Of a stretch of DNA of 5,016 nt, positions 1 through 5,016 are shown one piece after another. A program made the position numbers and the translations under genes. The notes under the pieces are model-generated. The model ran no database searches. It was given only the letters and a program-made list of their open reading frames with translations, and was not told the origin of the DNA. The DNA lies in assembly GCA_023436025.1 (NCBI GenBank), contig JAEZKX010000220.1, positions 1-5,016 on the forward strand. Reading direction: 5' to 3'. This stretch comes from Pseudomonadota bacterium. GTDB taxonomy: Bacteria > Pseudomonadota > Gammaproteobacteria > Burkholderiales > Burkholderiaceae_C. Each line of letters starts with the position of its first letter. The first letter of the stretch is position 1.

Positions 1-1151
1 GCCGCACCCTGCACAACGTGGTGGTGGGCGGCTCGCGCGAGGGCCGCACCTGGCGCGCCAACGTCGCCTCGGGCGAGATGAACGGCTACGTCGAGTACCG
101 CGAGCCCCAGGGCGGCGGCGCCGGCCGGCTGCTGGCGCGGCTGGCGCGGCTGAGCATTGCCCCCGGTACCGCCAGCGAGGTCGAGGCGCTGCTGGAGCAG
201 CCGAACAGCATCCCGGCCCTGGACGTGGTGGTGGAGGACTTCGAGCTGAAGGGACGCAGACTCGGCCGGCTGGAGATCGAGGCGGTCAACCGCGGCCCCA
301 GCATCGTCGCGCGTGACGGCGGCCCGCGCGAATGGCGGCTCAACCGCCTGGCCCTGGTGACGCCCGAGGCGAGCTTCACCGCTTCGGGCAACTGGGCGGC
401 ATCCAATGCGCAGGCCACCCCCGGCGCCGCCCCGCGTCCGGGCGAGCCGCGCCGCACCGCCATGACGTTCAGCCTGGAGATTCGCGACGCGGGCGAGCTG
501 CTGAACCGCTTCGGCATGAAGGACGTGGTGCGGCGCGGCCGCGGCACGATGGCAGGCACGGTCGGCTGGGTCGGCTCGCCGCTGGCGCTGGACTACGCGA
601 CGCTGTCGGGCAGCTTCAACATCGGCGTCGAGGGCGGCCAGTTCATGAAGGCGGACCCGGGCCTGGCGAAGCTGCTGGGGGTGCTGAGCCTGCAGACGCT
701 GCCGCGCCGGCTGACGCTGGACTTCCGCGACGTCTTCAGCGAAGGCTTCGCCTTCGACTTCGTGCGCGGCGACGTCACCATCGAGCGCGGCATCGCCGCC
801 ACCAACAACCTGCAGATGAAGGGCGTCAACGCTGCCGTGCTGATGGAAGGCCGGGCCGACATCGCGCGCGAGACCCAGGACCTGAAGGTGGTGGTGGTGC
901 CCGAGATCAACGCGGGGACCGCCGCGCTGGTCGCCACCGTCATCAACCCCGCGGTGGGCCTGGGCACCTTTCTCGCGCAGTGGTTCCTGCGCCAGCCGCT
1001 GATGCGCGCGGCCACGCAGGAATTCCACATCGACGGCACCTGGAGCGACCCGCGCGTCAGCCGCGTGGCGCGCTCGCCCGCGCCATCGCCGGGCGCCGTG
1101 ACCGACGCCGACGGCCCGACACGCCGACCCCCTAACGGAACCTCGCCATGA
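1..1151 (+). CDS. yhdP: YhdP family AsmA-like envelope protein, C-terminal part (5' cut by window edge)
   Basis: The reading frame is already open at base 3 and runs 382 codons to TGA 1149-1151, so only the C-terminal third or so of a protein usually well over 1,200 residues is present. Recognisable YhdP/DUF3971 features are a 'LPALDVVVEDFEL' type segment near 210-250, 'LGRLEIEAVNRG' near 271-300, the near-diagnostic 'LSLQTLPRRLTLDFRDVFS' from 684, and 'ETQDLKVVVVPEINAG' followed by 'INPAVGLGTFLAQ' near 870-980. The C-terminal tail (from about 1066) is Pro/Ala/Arg rich and looks unstructured. In E. coli, YhdP is an inner-membrane-anchored, periplasm-spanning AsmA-like protein that acts with TamB and YdbH in phospholipid transport to the outer membrane. 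The same role here is inferred from family. The N-terminal membrane anchor lies outside the window. The stop codon overlaps the next start as ATGA, so translation is probably coupled to the amidase gene. Family assignment is secure; the true start cannot be seen. Confidence 0.9.
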   Translation, partial: RTLHNVVVGGSREGRTWRANVASGEMNGYVEYREPQGGGAGRLLARLARLSIAPGTASEVEALLEQPNSIPALDVVVEDFELKGRRLGRLEIEAVNRGPSIVARDGGPREWRLNRLALVTPEASFTASGNWAASNAQATPGAAPRPGEPRRTAMTFSLEIRDAGELLNRFGMKDVVRRGRGTMAGTVGWVGSPLALDYATLSGSFNIGVEGGQFMKADPGLAKLLGVLSLQTLPRRLTLDFRDVFSEGFAFDFVRGDVTIERGIAATNNLQMKGVNAAVLMEGRADIARETQDLKVVVVPEINAGTAALVATVINPAVGLGTFLAQWFLRQPLMRAATQEFHIDGTWSDPRVSRVARSPAPSPGAVTDADGPTRRPPNGTSP

Positions 1152-1957
1152 AGATCGCCGCCCTCCAGACCGTGTCCGGCACCTCGCTGCCCGCCAACCT
1201 CGAACGTGCCGGCGACCTGCTGCGCCAGGCCGCCGCGGCCGGGGCCGAGCTCGCCGTGCTGCCCGAGTATTTCTGCCACATGGGGCACCGCGACAGCGAC
1301 AAGCTGGGCCTGCGCGAGGCCGATGGCCAGGGCACGGTGCAGGACTTCCTGGCCGCGGCCGCGCGCGCCAACGGCCTGTGGATCGTCGGCGGCACGCTGC
1401 CGCTGGTGGCCGGCGACGACGCCCGCGTGCGCAACACCAGCCTGGCCTTCGCGCCCGATGGCACGCGGGTGGCGCGCTACGACAAGATCCACCTGTTCAA
1501 GTTCGACAACGGCCGCGAGGCCTACGACGAATCGCGCGTCATCGAAGGCGGGGCAGCGCCGCGGTCTTTCGAGCTGCAGTCGCGCGACGGCGAGCGCTGG
1601 ACGGTGGGCCTGTCGGTCTGCTACGACCTGCGTTTCCCCGAGCTGTACCGCGCGCTCGGCGCCGAGCTGCTGCTGGTGCCCAGCGCCTTCACCTACACCA
1701 CCGGCCAGGCGCACTGGGAGCTGCTGCTGCGCGCCCGCGCGGTGGAGAACCTCGCCTATGTCTGCGCGCCGGCGCAGGGCGGCAGGCACGAGAACGGCCG
1801 CCGCACCTGGGGCCAGTCGATGGTGGTCGACCCCTGGGGCGAGGTGCTGGCGCAGCGCGCCGAGGAGGGCGAGGGCGTGGTCGTGGCGGATATCACCAAG
1901 GAGCGGCTGGCCCAGGTGCGGCGCCAGCTGCCTGCACTGGGGCACCGGGTGCTGTGA
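1148..1957 (+). CDS. Carbon-nitrogen hydrolase (nitrilase superfamily), deaminated glutathione amidase type
   Basis: This 269-residue protein matches the usual length (about 265-285) of the Nit1/YbeM branch of the nitrilase superfamily. The Glu-Lys-Cys catalytic triad is intact: Glu40 in 'VLPEYF', Lys113 in 'YDKIHLF' and nucleophile Cys158 in 'GLSVCYDLRFPELYR'. Further family marks are 'PSAFTYTTGQAHWELLLRAR', which carries the additional conserved Glu, and a 'QGGRHENGRRTWGQS' loop leading to 'VVDPWGEVLA'. There is no signal peptide or membrane segment, so it is cytoplasmic. Nit1-type enzymes hydrolyse the amide of deaminated glutathione, a toxic transaminase by-product; other members are omega-amidases. 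The substrate here is inferred, not shown. The ATG at 1148 is chosen because the N-terminus MKIAALQ is canonical, GGAA (1137-1140) lies a suitable distance upstream, and the ATG overlaps the yhdP stop. The gene ends in a GTGA overlap with the sensor kinase. Beta- and gamma-proteobacteria often place this gene directly after yhdP. Confidence 0.9.
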   Translation: MKIAALQTVSGTSLPANLERAGDLLRQAAAAGAELAVLPEYFCHMGHRDSDKLGLREADGQGTVQDFLAAAARANGLWIVGGTLPLVAGDDARVRNTSLAFAPDGTRVARYDKIHLFKFDNGREAYDESRVIEGGAAPRSFELQSRDGERWTVGLSVCYDLRFPELYRALGAELLLVPSAFTYTTGQAHWELLLRARAVENLAYVCAPAQGGRHENGRRTWGQSMVVDPWGEVLAQRAEEGEGVVVADITKERLAQVRRQLPALGHRVL

Positions 1958-3987
1958 GCGCGCTTCCCCTGCCCGTTGCGCCCGCGCCCGCCGGGTCGCC
2001 GCGGCTGTCGGCCTGGCGCCGCTGGTCGCTCTGGATGCTGCTGGGCGTCATCGTGGTGTTGCTGCTGGGCACGCTGGTGTGGCTGGCCGCGCGCTACGAG
2101 GCCAGCCAGGCCCAGAGCAATGTCGAGCGCGACGTGGCCGACGCCCTGAGCGACATCCGCGCCGCGCTGACGCGCAACGTGCAGACGCTGCAGGCGCTGC
2201 AATCCACGCCGCTGACGCCGGAGCAGTGGCATGGCGAGGCCTTGCGGCTGCTGCATGCCAACCGCGAGTGGGTGCGGCTCGAGTGGCGCGGCCCGCAGCT
2301 GGAGGTCCTGGCGGAGGCCGACACGCCCTTCCGCCCGCCCGTGTTCGCCCGCATGGGCCGGCACAACGCGCAGAACGAGGTGCAGCAGGCCTGCCTGAAT
2401 GCGCGCCGCGTCAGCGGCCATGCCTATGCGCGCAGCCACTTCGTCCCGCAGCGCGACGGCACTGGGCTGGAGGTGATGGAATTGTGCCTGCCGCAGGTGG
2501 TCGCCGGCAGGCTCACCGGCTACCTGGTGGCCACCTACTCGCTGGGCCAGCTGCTCGCCAGCCAGCTGGGGCCGCAGCTCGGGCGCAGCCAGGAGATCTC
2601 GTTCACCGAAGCCGACGGCACGCGGCTGGCGATGCACGGCCTGGCCCGCCGTGGCAGCCGCGTGTTCACCGCGCAGCAGCTGCTGGACCTGCCGGGGACC
2701 ACCATGGTGCTGCGCATGGACAGCTGGCGCTCGCAGCCGGACCTGTTTCCCAACTTCCTCACGGCGCTGGTCACCGTGATGTCGATCGCGCTGGTGACGG
2801 TGCTGTTCATGCTGGGCCACGACACCCGCCGCCGCCTGCGGGTGGAGGAAGACCTGGCTGATGCGCTGGCCTTCCGCAAGGCGATGGAGGACTCGCTGGT
2901 GACGGGCCTGCGCGCGCGCGACCTGCAGGGCCGCACCACCTACGTCAACCCGGCTTTCTGCCAGATGGTGGGCTTCACGCAGGAGGAGTTGCTCGGGCAG
3001 GGTTCGCCGGCGCCCTACTGGCCGCCGGAGCTGGTCGACGAGTACCGCGAGCGCCAGGCGGTGCGGCTGGCCGGCGGCATGGTGCCGCCGCGCGAGGGCT
3101 TCGAGTCGGTCTACGTGCGCAAGGACGGCACGCGCTTCCCGGTGCTGATCATCGAGGCGCCGCTGATCAACGCGCACGGGCTGCAGACCGGCTGGATGAG
3201 CGCGGTGCTGGACATCAGCGAGCAGCGCCGCGTGGAGGAGCTCTCGCGCGCCAGCCACGAGCGGCTGCAGGCAACCGCGCGGCTGGCGACGGTCGGCGAG
3301 ATGGCCTCGCTCCTCAGCCACGAGCTGAACCAGCCGCTGGCGGCCATCGCCAGCTACGCCACCGGATCGTTGAACCTGCTGCAGCACGGGCCGGCGCCGG
3401 GCCGCGACATCGAGACGGCGATTGCGCGCATCGCCGAACAGGCCGACCGCGCCGGCCGGGTGATCAAGAGCGTGCACGACTTCGTGCGCCGGCGCGACCA
3501 GGCGCGCCAGCCGGTGCCGCCGCAGGCGCTGTTCGACGCCATCCTGCCGCTGGTGCAGCTGCAGGCGCGCAAGCTGGGCGTGCGGGTGGTAAGCCGCGTG
3601 GCCGAAGGCCTGCCGCGCGTGCAGTGCGACCGCACGATGGTGGAGCAGGTTCTGCTCAACCTGGCACGCAACGCGATGCAGGCGATGGACGAGGCCGGCG
3701 TCGCGGCGCCCTCGCTGGTGCTGCGCGTGAAGGAGGCGGCCGGCACCGAGGGCGGCAAGCGCTGGCTGGAGTTCTCGGTCACCGACGTCGGCCCCGGCAT
3801 TCCCGACGAGGTCCAGCGGCAGCTGTTCACGCCCTTCTTCACCACCAAGGCCGAGGGCATGGGCCTGGGCCTGAGCCTGTGCCGCACGGTGGTCGAGCAG
3901 CACGGCGGCCACCTCGTGTACGAACCCAACGTGCCTCAGGGTACGATCTTCCGCTTCACCCTGCCGGCCGAAACGTCCGAAGCCTGA
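1954..3987 (+). CDS. dctS: Membrane-bound PAS sensor histidine kinase, DctS-like
   Basis: A 677-residue kinase. Order of parts: a short Pro/Ala-rich cytoplasmic N-terminus, TM1 (about 26-46), a periplasmic sensor region (about 47-267), TM2 (about 268-288), a PAS domain (about 307-425, ending 'LDISEQRR'), a HisKA dimerisation domain with phospho-acceptor His456 in 'LLSHELNQPLAAIASYA', and a HATPase domain. The HATPase domain has an N-box with Asn573 ('LNLARNAMQAM'), a G1 box ('VTDVGPGIP', Asp611), an F-box ('LFTPFFTTK', 624-632) and a G2 box ('GMGLGLSL', from 635). All catalytic motifs are intact. GTG at 1954 is chosen as start because it overlaps the amidase stop (GTGA) and gives a complete TM1. 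The first in-frame ATG (2035) would begin inside TM1. A clear Shine-Dalgarno is lacking, so coupling to upstream translation is likely. The architecture and HisKA sequence resemble DctS, the C4-dicarboxylate sensor of Rhodobacter capsulatus. The dicarboxylate ligand is inference because no dctPQM TRAP genes are present. It should phosphorylate the response regulator that follows. Confidence 0.85.
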   Translation: MSALPLPVAPAPAGSPRLSAWRRWSLWMLLGVIVVLLLGTLVWLAARYEASQAQSNVERDVADALSDIRAALTRNVQTLQALQSTPLTPEQWHGEALRLLHANREWVRLEWRGPQLEVLAEADTPFRPPVFARMGRHNAQNEVQQACLNARRVSGHAYARSHFVPQRDGTGLEVMELCLPQVVAGRLTGYLVATYSLGQLLASQLGPQLGRSQEISFTEADGTRLAMHGLARRGSRVFTAQQLLDLPGTTMVLRMDSWRSQPDLFPNFLTALVTVMSIALVTVLFMLGHDTRRRLRVEEDLADALAFRKAMEDSLVTGLRARDLQGRTTYVNPAFCQMVGFTQEELLGQGSPAPYWPPELVDEYRERQAVRLAGGMVPPREGFESVYVRKDGTRFPVLIIEAPLINAHGLQTGWMSAVLDISEQRRVEELSRASHERLQATARLATVGEMASLLSHELNQPLAAIASYATGSLNLLQHGPAPGRDIETAIARIAEQADRAGRVIKSVHDFVRRRDQARQPVPPQALFDAILPLVQLQARKLGVRVVSRVAEGLPRVQCDRTMVEQVLLNLARNAMQAMDEAGVAAPSLVLRVKEAAGTEGGKRWLEFSVTDVGPGIPDEVQRQLFTPFFTTKAEGMGLGLSLCRTVVEQHGGHLVYEPNVPQGTIFRFTLPAETSEA

Positions 3988-4613
3988 TGCAACCTGCTGC
4001 CGATGCCACCGTCTTCATCGTCGACGACGACGCCGGGGTCCGCGAGGCCCTCGCGTGGCTGCTGCGCTCGCGCCACCTGCTGTCGCAGTCGTTCGCAGGC
4101 GCCGAGGAATTCGAGGCGATGCTGCACGACGGCTTCCAGCCGGCGCAGCCGTCGTGCCTGCTGCTGGACGTACGCATGCCGGGCATGAGCGGGCTGGCGC
4201 TGTTCGACCTGCTGGTGGAGCGCGGCCTGGTGCAGGCGATGCCGGTGATCTTCCTCACCGGGCATGCCGACGTGCCCATGGCCGTCGACATGGTCAAGCG
4301 CGGGGCCTTCGACTTCTGCGAGAAGCCGTTTTCCGACAATGCGCTGGTCGACCGCATCGAGGAGGCGCTGCGCCAGTCGGGCGAGGTGCTGGCGGCGCAG
4401 CGCGCTCGCGGCGCGCTGCGCACGCGGCTGTCTGAGCTGACCGAGCGCGAGCGCGACGTGATGCAGCTGGTCGCCAAGGGCCTTCCGAACAAGCTCATCG
4501 CCGACCAGCTGGCCATCAGCGTGCGCACCGTCGAAGTCCACCGCGCCCGCGTCTTCGACAAGATGGAGGTGAAATCGGCGGTGGAGCTGGCGAACCTGCT
4601 GCGGGATGTTTGA
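3987..4613 (+). CDS. dctR: FixJ/NarL-type response regulator with LuxR HTH, DctR-like
   Basis: A 208-residue two-domain regulator, the usual size for the FixJ/TodT/DctR group. The receiver domain (about 7-125) has the acidic pocket 'VDDD' (Asp13/Asp14), phospho-acceptor Asp61 in 'LLLDVRMPGMSG', switch Thr91 in 'FLTGHADV' and Lys113 in 'FCEKPFSD', all conserved. The C-terminal LuxR-type helix-turn-helix (about 151-206) begins 'LTERERDVM' and contains 'NKLIADQLAISVRTVEVHR', the FixJ-like recognition region. ATG at 3987 overlaps the kinase stop by one base (TGATG). Much longer in-frame extension upstream would lie inside the kinase gene and is not homologous to receivers. No good Shine-Dalgarno is visible, so translation probably re-initiates after the kinase. 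The cognate partner is almost certainly that kinase. Target promoters are not identified; no repeated operator is evident in the window. The DctR name rests on family resemblance and is less sure than the class assignment. Confidence 0.88.
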   Translation: MQPAADATVFIVDDDAGVREALAWLLRSRHLLSQSFAGAEEFEAMLHDGFQPAQPSCLLLDVRMPGMSGLALFDLLVERGLVQAMPVIFLTGHADVPMAVDMVKRGAFDFCEKPFSDNALVDRIEEALRQSGEVLAAQRARGALRTRLSELTERERDVMQLVAKGLPNKLIADQLAISVRTVEVHRARVFDKMEVKSAVELANLLRDV

Positions 4614-4639
4614 GGCCCGGCGGGACGCACGGAGAACTG

Positions 4640-4755
4640 CCGGACGCAAAAGTCGCAAAAGTTTCGCGAAAATCGCAAAAGACAACCCAGGGGTTGGTCT
4701 TCCACTTTTTTCCTTTTCGCGACTTTTGCGAAGCTTTCGCGACTTTGGCGTCCGG
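4640..4755. repeat. Long imperfect palindrome with CGCAAAA-type iterations
   Basis: The arms 4640-4680 and 4715-4755 pair without any gap over 41 positions. 35 pairs are Watson-Crick, two are G-T wobbles, and four are mismatches (4648/4747, 4657/4738, 4672/4723, 4677/4718). The outer eight bases CCGGACGC pair perfectly. Each arm is made of roughly 9-base units such as GTCGCAAAA, about four per arm. The A-runs make the element comparatively AT-rich against its surroundings. It sits between convergent genes and could be a dispersed palindromic repeat (REP- or MITE-like), a transcription-termination structure, or both. No transposase or target-site duplication is visible. Confidence 0.8.
4679..4711. 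terminator. Putative bidirectional intrinsic terminator at the palindrome apex
   Basis: A compact hairpin is formed by AAGACAACC (4679-4687) and GGTTGGTCTT (4692-4701), with loop CAGG and one bulged G (4697). On the plus strand six T residues follow (4706-4711) after four bases. On the minus strand the same hairpin is followed directly by a run of four T (complement of 4680-4677). It would end the kinase-regulator operon about 65-100 bases past its stop, and also end the small minus-strand gene arriving from the other side. The enclosing palindrome can extend the stem. The call rests on structure only; the four-base gap before the plus-strand T-tract makes it slightly non-ideal. Confidence 0.6.
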
Positions 4756-4772
4756 TTGTCCGGTCTTCGCCT

Positions 4773-4895
4773 TCAGCGGCCTTGGTGGTCGTCGTCCCCG
4801 GGTTCGCCGCCCTTGCGGCCCGAGAACATCGTCCACCACACGATGAGGGCCGCGATGAGCAGCGCGCCGAGTGCCTCGAGCAGAATCAACCACAT
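4773..4895 (-). CDS. Small single-pass membrane protein, function unknown
   Basis: A 40-codon gene reading MWLILLEALGALLIAALIVW at its N-terminus (residues 1-20). A WTMFSGRKGG stretch follows, then a hydrophilic acidic tail with Asp-Asp-Asp near the end, and TGA at 4775-4773. Residues about 2-23 form one transmembrane helix. The Arg-Lys just after it predicts, by the positive-inside rule, a cytoplasmic C-terminus. An AGGA Shine-Dalgarno (complement of 4907-4904) sits 8 bases before the ATG, and a TACAAT -10-like hexamer lies just upstream. This combination of start signal, helix and charged tail supports a real gene despite its size. It converges on the response regulator gene, with the terminator island between them. 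I do not recognise a named family. Similar tiny one-helix proteins are common in proteobacteria as membrane regulators or complex subunits, but no function is claimed here. Confidence 0.7.
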   Translation of the reverse strand: MWLILLEALGALLIAALIVWWTMFSGRKGGEPGDDDHQGR

Positions 4896-5016
4896 GTTCC
4901 GAATCCTGAGCCTGGCCGCCATTGTAGGAACGCTGGCGGCCTGCACCTCCGTTCCGCTGCCGCCTCCCGAGCCGGCCCTTCCCGCGGCCCCGGCCGTGCC
5001 CCAGGCGCCCGACGAC
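4894..5016 (+). CDS. Lipoprotein, N-terminal part (3' cut by window edge)
   Basis: From ATG 4894 the frame is open to the end of the window (41 codons). It starts MFRILSLAAIVGTLAAC, a short signal peptide with one Arg, a hydrophobic core and the lipobox LAAC with Cys17 (codon 4942-4944) as the predicted lipidated residue. The residues after Cys are Thr-Ser rather than Asp, which by the Asp+2 rule of enteric bacteria favours outer-membrane sorting. The mature part begins with a Pro/Ala-rich linker, typical of a tether before a folded domain that lies outside the window, so the function cannot be named. The start is uncertain. An in-frame ATG at 4855 with GAGGG (4845-4849) five bases upstream would add 13 residues, whereas 4894 lacks a clear Shine-Dalgarno but gives a more typical signal peptide. 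The 4894 ATG shares two bases with the divergent small gene's start. Confidence 0.7.
   Translation, partial: MFRILSLAAIVGTLAACTSVPLPPPEPALPAAPAVPQAPDD
4904..4907 (-). promoter_or_regulatory. Shine-Dalgarno AGGA of the small membrane protein gene
   Basis: On the minus strand AGGA occupies 4907-4904, eight bases before the ATG at 4895. It supports both the reality of the 40-codon gene and the choice of its start. It lies within codons 4-5 of the divergent lipoprotein gene. Confidence 0.6.
4921..4926 (-). promoter_or_regulatory. Possible -10 element (TACAAT) for the small minus-strand gene
   Basis: The minus strand reads TACAAT, five of six matches to the sigma-70 consensus, in otherwise very GC-rich DNA. 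A start site about seven bases on, near 4913, would leave an 18-base leader containing the AGGA ribosome site. No good -35 hexamer is visible at 16-18 bases. The element overlaps the Ile-Val codons of the lipoprotein signal sequence, so it may be chance. Confidence 0.35.

Noticed and set aside
593..1945. 450-codon open frame on the minus strand opposite yhdP and the amidase
   Set aside because: It crosses two well-supported genes on the other strand, shows no recognisable motifs and is compositionally like a codon-bias shadow.
1378..1953. Upstream extension of the kinase frame
   Set aside because: The frame stays open back through the amidase gene, but that part is Arg/Ala-rich noise. The GTG at 1954 with a GTGA overlap and an immediate TM1 is the sensible start.
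1206..2861. 551-codon plus-strand frame overlapping the amidase and kinase
   Set aside because: It is an alternate frame across two certain genes with Arg/Ala/Cys-rich low-complexity translation and no domain.
1756..3912. 718-codon open frame on the minus strand opposite the kinase gene
   Set aside because: Its product is low-complexity, rich in Gln, His, Arg and Ala, and matches no domain. Long antisense frames are expected opposite strongly biased GC-rich genes, and the plus-strand kinase is unmistakable.
3624..3986. Upstream extension of the response-regulator frame
   Set aside because: It overlaps the ATP-binding domain of the kinase and has no receiver homology. The receiver begins properly from ATG 3987.
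4640..4755. CRISPR array or direct-repeat array
   Set aside because: The repeats are 9-base, degenerate and arranged as an inverted pair with no spacers of regular length.
4610..4846. 78-codon plus-strand frame starting with TTG in a TTGA overlap with the regulator stop
   Set aside because: The overlap mimics the operon's other junctions, but the translation is mostly the palindrome's repeats (DAKVAK...) followed by the antisense of the small membrane gene.
4516..4893. 125-codon minus-strand frame through the palindrome into the regulator gene
   Set aside because: It overlaps the regulator's HTH coding region, its middle is the palindrome translation, and the better-supported 40-codon gene lies in a different frame of the same strand.

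Overview
The window is very GC-rich DNA with strong codon bias, packed with genes on the plus strand. Protein similarity and gene order suggest a beta-proteobacterium of the order Burkholderiales (Rubrivivax/Leptothrix/Comamonadaceae-like). This placement is inference from remembered family consensus, not from a search.

Layout. Positions 1-4613 hold four tightly joined plus-strand genes. They are the C-terminal part of a YhdP-type AsmA-like envelope protein (cut by the window start), a nitrilase-superfamily amidase, a membrane-bound PAS sensor histidine kinase, and a FixJ/NarL-type response regulator. The kinase and regulator resemble the DctS/DctR pair. Each junction overlaps: ATGA at 1148, GTGA at 1954 and TGATG at 3985. 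The four genes are therefore very likely co-transcribed and translationally coupled. The promoter must lie upstream of the window, and I see no convincing internal promoter.

Positions 4614-4772 are a non-coding, comparatively AT-rich island. It is dominated by a long imperfect palindrome (4640-4755) built from short CGCAAAA-like units. A compact hairpin with T-tracts sits at its apex and reads as a bidirectional transcription terminator. The island separates the plus-strand operon from a converging minus-strand gene.

Positions 4773-5016 hold two small divergent genes that are easy to miss. One is a 40-residue single-pass membrane protein on the minus strand. The other is the start of a plus-strand lipoprotein that runs off the window. 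Their ATG codons share bases in the tetranucleotide CATG (4893-4896).

How the genes work together. YhdP belongs to the AsmA-like proteins that help move phospholipid across the envelope. The amidase is probably a metabolite-repair enzyme (deaminated-glutathione amidase type). The kinase-regulator pair senses a periplasmic or membrane signal, possibly a C4-dicarboxylate, and controls transcription elsewhere, since no target transporter is in the window. The yhdP-amidase pairing is familiar in beta- and gamma-proteobacteria, where tldD often follows. Here the two-component pair occupies that place. I see no CRISPR array, transposase, tRNA or rRNA, and no clearly new biological system. The most unusual parts are the nested palindrome/terminator and the overlapping divergent starts.
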